A stretch of DNA of 64,000 bases from NCBI GenBank assembly GCA_004563405.1, contig SFTH01000004.1, positions 1 through 64,000 on the forward strand. Reading direction: 5' to 3'. Both the position numbers and the translations under genes were made by a program. The notes below the pieces were generated by a model. That model saw only the letters and a list, made by a program, of their open reading frames with translations. It did no database searches and was not told the DNA's origin. Below, in pieces: positions 18,014 to 26,315 of this stretch (its first letter is position 1; every line of letters begins with the position of its first letter). Origin of the DNA: a bacterium (lineage in GTDB: Bacteria > Bacillota > Clostridia > Christensenellales > Aristaeellaceae).

Positions 18014-18074
18014 GCGCACGGCCTCGACCGCAGCGACGCGTTGGTGCGGCCGCATCTGCGCGCGGGAGCGCTGA
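17991..18074 (+). repeat. Short direct repeat spanning the MATE fusion stop codon
   Basis: ATCTGCGCGC-GCGGGAGCGCTGA (17991-18013, containing the stop codon) recurs as ATCTGCGCGCGGGAGCGCTGA (18054-18074), shorter by one CG unit. The spacing is 63 nt. It looks like a local duplication. The remaining gap to 18191 is very GC-rich and shows no gene. Confidence 0.6.
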
Positions 18075-18191
18075 AGCCGCGCGGACCGGAGGTGCGCCCC
18101 TTCCGGCCCGGCGCGGTCAAAACGCTGGCCGTCTGCCCGGGAGGAGCAGGATTCGCTCCGGGCCAGATGCGCCGCCTCCGGGGCGCAACGC

Positions 18192-18220
18192 TTGACGCGG
18201 GGGCTGAATTCGGGTATAAT
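18192..18220 (+). promoter_or_regulatory. Strong sigma-A promoter of yerC-pcrA
   Basis: TTGACG (18192-18197), 17 bp, TATAAT (18215-18220), 39 bp before the yerC start. Confidence 0.85.
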
Positions 18221-18258
18221 GCTATCAGCACATTAAAGCGTGAAAGCTGGTGTAAGCG

Positions 18259-18555
18259 ATGTTTGAATCCAGATTGAAGAACGAGCGAACGGATCTGCTG
18301 GCGAGGGCGTTTTTGTCGCTGGAGAGCGAGGAGGAATGCTACCGGCTGTTTGAGGATCTCTTCACCATTCGGGAGGTGCAGGACCTGGGCTCCCGCATGG
18401 AAATTGCGCTGATGCTCCGGGACAAGGTGACCTACAACGAGATCGTGGAAAAGACGGGCGCTTCCACAGCCACCATCGGGCGGGTGAACCGCGCGCTGAA
18501 TTACGGCGCGGGCGGCTATGAGCGCGTGATCAAAAAGCTGGAGGAAAAGGATTGA
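18259..18555 (+). CDS. yerC: YerC/YecD family TrpR-like DNA-binding protein
   Basis: A 98-residue all-helical protein of the Trp-repressor superfamily. LFTIREVQDLGSRMEIALML and the helix-turn-helix VTYNEIVEKTGASTATIGRV are the YerC signatures. In Firmicutes yerC commonly sits next to pcrA-ligA, as here; its target is not established. The ATG at 18259 has only a weak ribosome binding site. The stop lies 4 nt before pcrA, so the two are co-transcribed. Confidence 0.92.
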   Translation: MFESRLKNERTDLLARAFLSLESEEECYRLFEDLFTIREVQDLGSRMEIALMLRDKVTYNEIVEKTGASTATIGRVNRALNYGAGGYERVIKKLEEKD

Positions 18556-18559
18556 ACCC

Positions 18560-20827
18560 ATGAATTATCTGGATACGTTGAATCCGGAGCAGCGCGCTGC
18601 CGTCGAACAGACGCAGGGGCCGCTGCTCGTTTTGGCAGGCGCGGGCAGCGGCAAGACCCGCGTGCTCACCTGCCGGGTGGCCCATCTGATCGAGCAGGGC
18701 GTGCAGCCTTGGAAGATCCTGGCCATCACCTTTACCAACAAGGCGGCCCGGGAGATGGTGGAGCGCGTGAACGCCCTCTCCGGCGCGGCGGGGGAGGAGG
18801 CCTGGGTGTCCACCTTCCACTCCTGCTGTGCGCGCATCCTGCGGCGGGATATCGAGAAGCTGGGCTACAAGCGGGAGTTTGCCATCTACGATGCGGACGA
18901 CCAGATGACTGTCATCAAGGGCGTGTGCAAGGCGATGGAGCTCAGCGACAAGGAGTATCCGCCCAAGGCGATCCGCGCGGCCATCTCCGACGCGAAGAAC
19001 CGCATGCTCACGCCCCGGGAGTGGCTGAAGGACGCGGGGGACAACTTCCGCAACCGCAAGCTCTGCGAGGCCTATGAAAAATACGAGGCGACGCTGCGGG
19101 GCAACAACGCCCTGGACTTTGACGATTTGCTCATTAAGACGCTGGAGCTGCTCTCGGAGCATCCGCCGGTGCTGGAATACTACCAGGACAAGTTTGACTA
19201 CGTCCTGGTGGACGAATACCAGGACACGAACGTCGCACAATACCAGTTCGTGCGGCTGATGGCGGGAAGCAAGCGCAACCTGTGCGTGGTGGGCGACGAC
19301 GATCAGTCCATTTACGGCTGGCGCGGCGCGGACATCCGCAACATACTGGAGTTCGAGAAGGATTTCCCGGACTGCCGCATCATCAAGCTGGAGCAGAATT
19401 ACCGCTCCACCGCCAACATTCTGGACGCGGCTAACCAGGTGATCGCCCACAATGCGGGCCGCAAGGAGAAGGCGCTCTGGACGCAGGACGACGCGGGCGA
19501 AAAGATCGGCCTGTATCACGCCATGGACGAGCGGGACGAGGCGGCCTTTGCGGCGCTGATGTCCAAGAAGCTCATCTCCCAGGGCACGCGCCCGGGCGAG
19601 ATCGCCGTGCTCTACCGAACCAATGCCCAGTCCCGCGTACTGGAGGAGGCCTTCGTGCGCGCGGGCGTGCCCAACCGCATCTACGGCGGCCAGAGATTCT
19701 ATGACCGCAAGGAGGTCAAGGATCTGATCGCCTACATGCGCGCGCTGGTGAACCCGGACGACGACGTGTCCGTGCGGCGCATCATCAACGAGCCCAAGCG
19801 CGGCATCGGCGAGAGCACCGTCGAGGCGCTGATGGTCTACGCCGAAGAGAGCGGGCTCTCCCTGATGGGTGCGGCGCTGGACTGCGAGGGCGCGAATCTG
19901 TCCAGCCGCCCCGAAAAGCTGGTGAGCGGCTTCGCCCAGCTGATGATCGAGCTGACTGAGGCGCTGTACTCCATGACGATGACGGAGTTTACGGCGGCGC
20001 TGATTGAAAAAACCGGCTATGTGAAGGCGCTGGAGCAGTCCAAAACCGAGGAGAACCAGACCCGCATCGAGAATATCCGCGAGCTGGAGGGCGCGGTGGC
20101 GGAGTTTGAAAAGCTCAACCCCGAGGGCACAATTTCGGACTTTCTGGAGAACGTGGCGTTGATTACGGACGTGGACAACCTGAACCAGACCACCGGCGCG
20201 GTGACGCTGATGACGCTGCACTCCGCCAAGGGACTGGAGTTTGACGCGGTGTTCCTGGTGGGCATGGAGGAGGGCGTGTTCCCCCTCTCCCGGGCGATGT
20301 TCGACGAGAGCGCCCTGGAGGAGGAGCGCAGGCTGGCCTATGTGGGCATCACCCGCGCAAAGAAGAAGCTCTATCTCAGCCACGCCCACACCCGCATGCT
20401 CTACAATGCCCGCTCCGCAAACCAGCTCTCCCGCTTCGTGAGCGAGATTCCACCCCGGCTGATTCAGGAGGGCGCGGCGCGTACCCAGACCCGGGTGCCC
20501 AGGCCCATGGGACGGCCCACGGTGGAAAATCCCGCCGCGCCGCGGTACAGCTACGCAAGCTCCGGCTCCGCGCCCGCAAAGGTGGGCGGCGTGAGTATAC
20601 CCGGTCTGCAGAAGGGCTTCGGTGCGGCCCGTCCTGCCGCGCCCAGCCAGGGCCTGCACCTGTTCAAAACCGGCGACCAGGTGATTCACGCCGTGTTCGG
20701 TAAGGGCACGGTGCAGGAGGTCGAGGGTGAGGGCAGCAACCAGAAGGTGATCGTGCGCTTCAGCGCGACGGACCAGCTCAAGCGCTTTTCGGCGAACATT
20801 GCGCCGCTGCGCAAGGTGGACAAGTGA
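18560..20827 (+). CDS. pcrA: ATP-dependent DNA helicase PcrA (UvrD/Rep family)
   Basis: A 755-residue 3'-5' superfamily 1A helicase for repair and plasmid/phage replication. Walker A is LAGAGSGKT (about 25-33), motif II is DEYQDTN, motif III is GDDDQSIYGWRGAD, and motif VI is VGITRAKKKLYLSHA. The C-terminal extension ends in a Tudor-like domain (GDQVIHAVFGKGTVQEVEGE) known to contact RNA polymerase in PcrA. Length is normal. In most Firmicutes ligA would follow directly; here two unrelated genes intervene. Confidence 0.97.
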   Translation: MNYLDTLNPEQRAAVEQTQGPLLVLAGAGSGKTRVLTCRVAHLIEQGVQPWKILAITFTNKAAREMVERVNALSGAAGEEAWVSTFHSCCARILRRDIEKLGYKREFAIYDADDQMTVIKGVCKAMELSDKEYPPKAIRAAISDAKNRMLTPREWLKDAGDNFRNRKLCEAYEKYEATLRGNNALDFDDLLIKTLELLSEHPPVLEYYQDKFDYVLVDEYQDTNVAQYQFVRLMAGSKRNLCVVGDDDQSIYGWRGADIRNILEFEKDFPDCRIIKLEQNYRSTANILDAANQVIAHNAGRKEKALWTQDDAGEKIGLYHAMDERDEAAFAALMSKKLISQGTRPGEIAVLYRTNAQSRVLEEAFVRAGVPNRIYGGQRFYDRKEVKDLIAYMRALVNPDDDVSVRRIINEPKRGIGESTVEALMVYAEESGLSLMGAALDCEGANLSSRPEKLVSGFAQLMIELTEALYSMTMTEFTAALIEKTGYVKALEQSKTEENQTRIENIRELEGAVAEFEKLNPEGTISDFLENVALITDVDNLNQTTGAVTLMTLHSAKGLEFDAVFLVGMEEGVFPLSRAMFDESALEEERRLAYVGITRAKKKLYLSHAHTRMLYNARSANQLSRFVSEIPPRLIQEGAARTQTRVPRPMGRPTVENPAAPRYSYASSGSAPAKVGGVSIPGLQKGFGAARPAAPSQGLHLFKTGDQVIHAVFGKGTVQEVEGEGSNQKVIVRFSATDQLKRFSANIAPLRKVDK

Positions 20828-20943
20828 GCGCCGAAGCGTTGCGCGGATGCGCCGACGCGACGGTCTGAGGGTCGGGCGGCGCTGCTATCCGCAATGGGAG
20901 GCGCTCCTTCCGCGTTACGAACGATTGAAGGAGGATGGGAAAC

Positions 20944-23385
20944 GTGAACTTTGATCCCAAACGGATGAGCGGGGAACAGCTTCAGGCGTTGGCCAATCGC
21001 AACTATCCCGACATCACCATGTATGCCCGGGATGTAAACCTGAATCCTGAACTGGCCCGGAAATACGTCCCGGGACAGATCATCCGGGAAAAGGCCTTTA
21101 CCGACGCCAGCATCCGCTTTATGGGGATGGCGACCACCCACCGCTATGTGATTCTTTCCAATCACATGAAGGACCTGTCCTCCTTTGAACACGGCACCAA
21201 CTGGGGCCTCCATGTGGCAAACAGGGACTCCCATTTCAAGGTATTGGGGCTGCACGCCTGCGGCAATAAAACCGGCATATTCCTGCTGCACCTCCCCGAT
21301 GACGAGAGCTGGAAGCTGTGGCAGCAGGCGCAGTTCAGCATCGACGGCGAGCTCTATCAAAAGGCGATTCAGCGCTTTGCCGCCAAGTGTGGCGAGCCGC
21401 CGGTGCCGGAGCTTATCACCCGGCAGTGGTTGGAGCGCTGTGCCTTCCCTCTGGGCATGAGCGACAGCGGCGAACTCTGGCCCCTGGAGGATGCGCCCGA
21501 AGAGAAGGCCCATCCGCCCCGGCGCAGTCCCCGGGAAGAGATGCTGGACCGCTACCGCGGTTGCCTGCTTGGAGGTGCGGTGGGCGATGCGCTGGGCTAT
21601 CCGGTGGAATTTATGCAAGAGGATGCCATCCGGGTCAAGTACGGTCCCAGGGGCATCCAGACGCTGAAACAGGCGGGTTCCCCTGCGCTCATCTCCGATG
21701 ATACCCAGATGACCCTGTTTGCCGCCAACGCTATTGTGTATGCAAAGCAGTATGGCGATCCGCTGGACGAGTGCCTGTGGCTGGCCTACAGGGAGTGGCT
21801 GGGCACTCAGGGGGACACCCGGCGGATGGACGACCCCGGCAACCCCGTCATGTGGATCTATCGGGTGGAGCAGCTCCACGACCGGCGCGCGCCGGGCAAC
21901 ACCTGCCTGAATGCCATCCGCAACAGCCCCACGGGCGGCACCATGCAGCAGAGGGTGAACAACAGCAAGGGCTGCGGCACCGTCATGCGGGCGGCTCCCT
22001 TCGGTCTGGCGGTGTGCGCCGCGGACTGCCGGGGAGACGGCTCCGTCGCCGTTCATAAAATGGCCGCCTGCGACGCGGCGCTGACCCACGGGCACGAATT
22101 GGCCTGGGCCAGCTCCAGCATTCTGGCGCAGATCATCTATTACGTCGTGCAGCGGTATCCCGAACGGGACTATCGCCTCGAGCAGGTGATCCCCCATGTG
22201 CGTTATCCGGGGGACGAGACCGCCCATAAGCTGCTGGAGCGGGCGGTGCAGCTGGCGCTCGACCCTGCGGTGTCTGATCTGGACGGCATCCACGCCCTGG
22301 GCGAGGGCTGGGTGGCGGAGGAGGCCCTGGCCATCGCCGTGTTCTGCGCAGTGCGGTATCAGAACGACTTTGCCGCTGCCATCCGGGCCGCCGTCAACCA
22401 CAAGGGCGACAGTGACTCCACCGGCGCCATCTGCGGCAACCTTCTGGGTGCGTGGCTGGGCAAGGAGGCGGTGGAGCAGGCCTTTGACCTTGCGCAGCTG
22501 GAGCTGCGGGAGCTGGTGGAAAAAATGGCGAACCAGCTCTTTGAGGCGGTGGAGAATTGCATGCCCGGGAGAGGAACCGTCCCACAGCCGGAAAGGAAGC
22601 CGGAATCGCCCAAGTCGGAGCCGCTCAAGCCCCTGCGACCAGTGGGACTGCTGTATACGCCCCTGACCAAGCGGGCCATGGCCCTTTGCTTTGATGTCCA
22701 CAAGAATCAGCATGACAAGAGCGGCCTGCCCTATGTGTTTCATCCCTTCCATCTGGCGGAGCAGATGGAGACGGAGTACGAGGTCTGCGTCGCCCTGCTC
22801 CACGATGTGATTGAGGATTCCAACCACACGCTCAACGAACTGTCCCGCGCGGGCTTTCCCGATGCGGTGGTACGGGCTGTGCGGGCGCTGACCCGTGACC
22901 CGCATACGCACTATCTGGACTATGTGGCCAGCGTGCGGCGGGATCCCATTGCCCGCCGGGTGAAGCTGGCGGATCTCAAGCACAACAGCGACCCTGCCCG
23001 TCTGGAAACCCTCACGGAGCAGGATGAGCGCCGGTTGCTGAAATACCGCATGGCTCAGGCCATTCTGGCGGACGATCCCTATGACGCTTCGCTGGATTGC
23101 TTCCGCAAGCAATTGCCCCTGTCCCTGAACGAGCCGGTCTATCTTTCGGTGTTTTACAGCCGGGAGGGACAGGTGCGCAAGTACAGTCTGGATCTGGAAT
23201 ATGCCGGGGACAGCCACTGTGAATTCACGGCAGATGAAGGAGAGAAGCTGCGCAGGGAGCTGAGCGCAAACCGCACCCTGCCGGAGGCGCTGGCGGATCG
23301 GATGCCCTTTTCCGGGAACGCCTTCCAGCGACTTTTGGACGGAATCAGAGCCACTCCCGGCCCATCCCGGCTGTTTGGCTGGTGA
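20944..23385 (+). CDS. ADP-ribosylglycohydrolase fused to SpoT/MESH1-type HD hydrolase, with unknown N-terminal domain
   Basis: A cytoplasmic protein of about 813 residues. Residues 1-200 form a globular domain I do not recognise (contains FEHGTNWGLHVANRDSHF). Residues about 200-540 are an ADP-ribosylglycohydrolase: RGCLLGGAVGDALGYPVEF, metal motif ISDDTQMT, KGCGTVMRAAPFG and the second metal motif GDSDSTGAICGNLLGA, all intact. After a Pro/Glu linker, residues about 570-720 are a hydrolase-only alarmone HD domain with FHP, LLHDVIEDS and VKLADLKHN, giving every Mn-ligand of SpoT/MESH1; no synthetase domain is present. A roughly 90-residue tail is unassigned. GTG at 20944 lies 9 nt after AAGGAGG; the ATG at 20935 touches that site. 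Codon choice (more CGG for Arg) differs slightly from its neighbours. It is coupled to the next gene. Reversal of ADP-ribosylation and (p)ppGpp-like breakdown are inferred from the motifs. Confidence 0.85.
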   Translation: MNFDPKRMSGEQLQALANRNYPDITMYARDVNLNPELARKYVPGQIIREKAFTDASIRFMGMATTHRYVILSNHMKDLSSFEHGTNWGLHVANRDSHFKVLGLHACGNKTGIFLLHLPDDESWKLWQQAQFSIDGELYQKAIQRFAAKCGEPPVPELITRQWLERCAFPLGMSDSGELWPLEDAPEEKAHPPRRSPREEMLDRYRGCLLGGAVGDALGYPVEFMQEDAIRVKYGPRGIQTLKQAGSPALISDDTQMTLFAANAIVYAKQYGDPLDECLWLAYREWLGTQGDTRRMDDPGNPVMWIYRVEQLHDRRAPGNTCLNAIRNSPTGGTMQQRVNNSKGCGTVMRAAPFGLAVCAADCRGDGSVAVHKMAACDAALTHGHELAWASSSILAQIIYYVVQRYPERDYRLEQVIPHVRYPGDETAHKLLERAVQLALDPAVSDLDGIHALGEGWVAEEALAIAVFCAVRYQNDFAAAIRAAVNHKGDSDSTGAICGNLLGAWLGKEAVEQAFDLAQLELRELVEKMANQLFEAVENCMPGRGTVPQPERKPESPKSEPLKPLRPVGLLYTPLTKRAMALCFDVHKNQHDKSGLPYVFHPFHLAEQMETEYEVCVALLHDVIEDSNHTLNELSRAGFPDAVVRAVRALTRDPHTHYLDYVASVRRDPIARRVKLADLKHNSDPARLETLTEQDERRLLKYRMAQAILADDPYDASLDCFRKQLPLSLNEPVYLSVFYSREGQVRKYSLDLEYAGDSHCEFTADEGEKLRRELSANRTLPEALADRMPFSGNAFQRLLDGIRATPGPSRLFGW

Positions 23386-24131
23386 TACCCTGCAAGAGAA
23401 ACGCGGCCGTCCGGTTCCTCCGGGGCCGCCCCGGCAAACGGGCGCAGGAGCAGGTGCTCACAGGGCAGGAAAAGGCCGAAAAAGAGGCGCGAAAGAAAGC
23501 CGGGCTGACAGCACTGGAAGAGCAGCGGGAAAAGCTTCGTCGGGAAAGACTGCTGCAGGCGCGGCAGCGCTGGCTGGAGAAGCAACGGCAGGAGAAGCAA
23601 TGGCTGGAGGAGCCCCCCGCATTGAAGGCGCGGTTTGATTACCTGCAGACCATGCTGAGCCGGGAGGTGCTGTCCTTCTATGACCCCAGCGGCAAGGAAT
23701 ACAGTCATATGTCTGATTGCCGGAACCGCACCGGCGGGGAATGGATGAGGACGCTGCCGGTGTACGATCTGGAGCAGGTGGCGGCGTTTTACCGGGATCT
23801 GTGGGACGCCAGGGATCGCCTGACCCCGGAGGAACTGGAGCACGCGCCCGACAGGCTGCGCAGCGTCAGCAACGCCCTGTCCCATCGGAGGCTGTACCTT
23901 CGGCTGAACGCCAGGTACCAGCTGACGGCGCTGGGCGACCGGAGGGACGCCCTGCTGGAGCGCTTTCGGGAGCAGGACGTCCACCTGATTCTGCAGCCCT
24001 CCCTGAACGAGATCGTCGATCTGACGAACGGCGTGGTCTATGATCTCCATGTGGAGGAAATGGGTCGCAGTCCCCTGACGGACGAGATTGTCGGCGGGGA
24101 GGTTACCCGTGTGCCGGCGGAGCGGGGCTGA
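23382..24131 (+). CDS. Coiled-coil protein of unknown family, coupled to the ADP-ribosylhydrolase/HD fusion
   Basis: A 249-residue protein starting at GTG in the GTGA overlap with the preceding stop codon, a sign of translational coupling. Residues about 20-80 are a highly charged Arg/Lys/Glu/Gln helix, probably coiled coil. The C-terminal 160 residues look globular, with SFYDPSGKEYSHMSDCRNRT and LHVEEMGRSPLTDEIVGG as distinctive stretches. I recognise no family, no membrane helix and no catalytic motif of ADP-ribosyltransferases or (p)ppGpp synthetases. Position suggests a dedicated partner, regulator or sensor of the fused hydrolase. A gap of about 130 nt without gene signal separates it from ligA. 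Confidence 0.7.
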   Translation: MIPCKRNAAVRFLRGRPGKRAQEQVLTGQEKAEKEARKKAGLTALEEQREKLRRERLLQARQRWLEKQRQEKQWLEEPPALKARFDYLQTMLSREVLSFYDPSGKEYSHMSDCRNRTGGEWMRTLPVYDLEQVAAFYRDLWDARDRLTPEELEHAPDRLRSVSNALSHRRLYLRLNARYQLTALGDRRDALLERFREQDVHLILQPSLNEIVDLTNGVVYDLHVEEMGRSPLTDEIVGGEVTRVPAERG

Positions 24132-24258
24132 TGTGTGACTGGATAGGACGGAACCCATCGAGACCGGAGTATCGTCAATCGACATACGGTCCGGCAATGG
24201 AAGAAAATCTATGAATGTGCGCCGGCGATCGGCGGGCGCAGGGAACGGAGGCTGCGGT

Positions 24259-26220
24259 ATGAATCGCATGCGCGAGCTGGTGGACCGGCTCAACGAAACG
24301 GCTTATCAGTATTACACCCTGGACGCGCCCACGATCTCCGACAAGGAGTGGGACGCGCTCTACGACGAACTCGTGCGCCTGGAGGCGGAGACGGGCGAGC
24401 GCCTGCCGGATTCGCCCACCCGGCGCGTAGGCGGCCCGGTGCTCTCGGGCTTTGAGCCCCACACCCACCTGGCCCGGCTGTGGAGCATGGGCAAGGCGCA
24501 GTCCATCGAGGCGCTGCGGGAGTGGGCCGCCCGGGCGGAGAAGCTGCGCGCGGAGGCGGGGCTTGCGCCGCTGAAATATGTGGTGGAGCACAAGTTCGAC
24601 GGCCTGACCGTGAACCTCACCTACGAGGGCGGAAGGCTCGTGGGCGCGGCCACCCGGGGAAACGGCGTGACCGGCGAGGAAATCCTTCAGCAGGCCATGA
24701 CCATACGCTCCATTCCCCTGCGCATTCCCTTCGAGGGGCGCATGGAGGTGCATGGCGAGGCCTTTATGAGGCTCTCCCGGCTGGAGGAATACAACCGCAC
24801 GGCGAAGGAGCCCCTGAAGAATCCCCGCAACGCGGCGGCGGGGGCGCTGCGCAACCTGGATCCGGCGGTGACCGCCGCCCGGAAGCTGGATGCCTGCTTT
24901 TACGACGTGGGCTACATCGAGGGCCGCAGCTTCGCCGACCAGAGGGAGATGCTGGACTTTCTGGCGGAGAACCGCTTCCCGGTCTCCGGCTGCGAGGTCT
25001 ATGCGGACACGCTGGACGGAGCCATCGACGCGGTGCACGCCATCGAGGTCTCCCGCCCGGATCTGGACTACATGATCGACGGCGCGGTGATCAAGATCAC
25101 GGATTTTGCCGCCCGGGAGGCTCTGGGCTACACGGATAAGTTCCCCCGCTGGGCGATCGCCTACAAGTTCGAGGCGGAGGAGGCCACGGCGACGCTGGAG
25201 GACGTGACCTGGCAGATCGGCAGGACGGGCAAGCTCACGCCCCTGGCCCACGTCTCCCCGGTGGAGCTGGCGGGGGCCACGGTGCGCCGGGCGACGCTGA
25301 ACAACTGGCAGGACATCCTGCGCAAGCGGGTGAAGATCGGCGCGCGGGTGTGGATTCGCCGCTCCAACGAGGTCATCCCGGAGATCATGGGCCGGGTGGA
25401 CGAATATGTGGAGGGCGAGCGGGACGTTGAAAAGCCGCTTTTCTGCCCGGAGTGCGGCGCGGCGCTGGTGGAGCGGGGCGCGCACCTGTTCTGCCCGAAC
25501 CGCGACGGCTGCAGGCGGCAGATCGCCATGCGGCTGACCCACTTTGCCAGCCGGGACGCCATGGACATCGACACCTTCTCCGAAAAGACCGCCGCCCAGC
25601 TGGTGGACGCGGGGCTGGTGCAGGAGGCCGACCAGCTCTATTCTCTAAAGAAGGAGCAGCTCTGCGCGCTGGAGCGCTTTGGAGAAAAGAAGGCGGAAAA
25701 GCTGCTCGCCGCCATCGAGGAGAGCAAGGTGTGCAGCCTGGCGGCGTTTATCTACGCCATCGGCATCCCCAACATCGGCACCAAGACGGCCCGGGATCTG
25801 GCGCAGCGGTACGCGAGCATCGAGGCGCTGCGCAGCGCGCCTCGGGAGGAACTGGTGGAGATGGACGACGTGGGAGAGATCATGGCCGACTCCGTGGCGG
25901 GCTTCTTTGAGGACGAGGCCAATCTGCGCCTGGTGGCGGCGCTGCTCGAGGCGGGCGTAAATCCTGCGCCGCCGGAGCAGGTGGCCGCGGGCGGCGCGTT
26001 CGAGGGCATGACCGTGGTGGTGACCGGCACGCTCACCGCCTTCTCCCGGGCGGAGGCCGAGGAGGCCGTGCGCCGCGCGGGCGGAAAGGCTGCGGGCTCG
26101 GTTTCGAAGAAGACCAGCCTCGTGGTGGCGGGCGAGAGCGCCGGAAGCAAGCTGACGAAGGCGAAGAGCCTGGGCATCCCCGTAATTGACGAGGCGGAAT
26201 TCCTGCGCAGGCTGCAATAG
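24259..26220 (+). CDS. ligA: NAD-dependent DNA ligase LigA
   Basis: A 653-residue ligase sealing nicks in replication and repair with NAD+. Ia domain at the N terminus (YYTLDAPTISDKEWDALYDE), adenylated Lys112 in EHKFDGLTVN, OB fold, four-Cys zinc finger (CPECG...CPNRDGC), helix-hairpin-helix repeats (GIPNIGTKTARDLA) and C-terminal BRCT (GMTVVVTGTLTAFSR). The ATG at 24259 has GGAGG 8 nt upstream; an in-frame ATG at 24211 lacks this and adds 16 Arg/Gly-rich residues. Ends 96 nt before yicC. Confidence 0.97.
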   Translation: MNRMRELVDRLNETAYQYYTLDAPTISDKEWDALYDELVRLEAETGERLPDSPTRRVGGPVLSGFEPHTHLARLWSMGKAQSIEALREWAARAEKLRAEAGLAPLKYVVEHKFDGLTVNLTYEGGRLVGAATRGNGVTGEEILQQAMTIRSIPLRIPFEGRMEVHGEAFMRLSRLEEYNRTAKEPLKNPRNAAAGALRNLDPAVTAARKLDACFYDVGYIEGRSFADQREMLDFLAENRFPVSGCEVYADTLDGAIDAVHAIEVSRPDLDYMIDGAVIKITDFAAREALGYTDKFPRWAIAYKFEAEEATATLEDVTWQIGRTGKLTPLAHVSPVELAGATVRRATLNNWQDILRKRVKIGARVWIRRSNEVIPEIMGRVDEYVEGERDVEKPLFCPECGAALVERGAHLFCPNRDGCRRQIAMRLTHFASRDAMDIDTFSEKTAAQLVDAGLVQEADQLYSLKKEQLCALERFGEKKAEKLLAAIEESKVCSLAAFIYAIGIPNIGTKTARDLAQRYASIEALRSAPREELVEMDDVGEIMADSVAGFFEDEANLRLVAALLEAGVNPAPPEQVAAGGAFEGMTVVVTGTLTAFSRAEAEEAVRRAGGKAAGSVSKKTSLVVAGESAGSKLTKAKSLGIPVIDEAEFLRRLQ

Positions 26221-26271
26221 AGGGCAGCGGCGGTAAATTTCTGTAAAGCGGTGCAAAAGGCGCGGGGTTTG

Positions 26272-26280
26272 TGCTATAAT
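26272..26280 (+). promoter_or_regulatory. Extended -10 promoter of the yicC-rpe core cluster
   Basis: TGC-TATAAT (TGn at 26272-26274, TATAAT 26275-26280), 36 bp before yicC. The -35 position has only a poor match, as expected for an extended -10 promoter. Confidence 0.6.
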
Positions 26281-26315
26281 ACTTGCATCGTATTCTAAGG
26301 TGGAGGCGTATCGAA

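Noticed and set aside
18530..23217. Long minus-strand frames opposite pcrA and the ARH/HD fusion
   Set aside because: Both plus-strand genes have intact catalytic motifs; antisense frames have no recognisable features.
20944..24131. Classical toxin-antitoxin pair
   Set aside because: The partner protein shows no known toxin motif, so I call it an accessory module rather than a toxin-antitoxin system.
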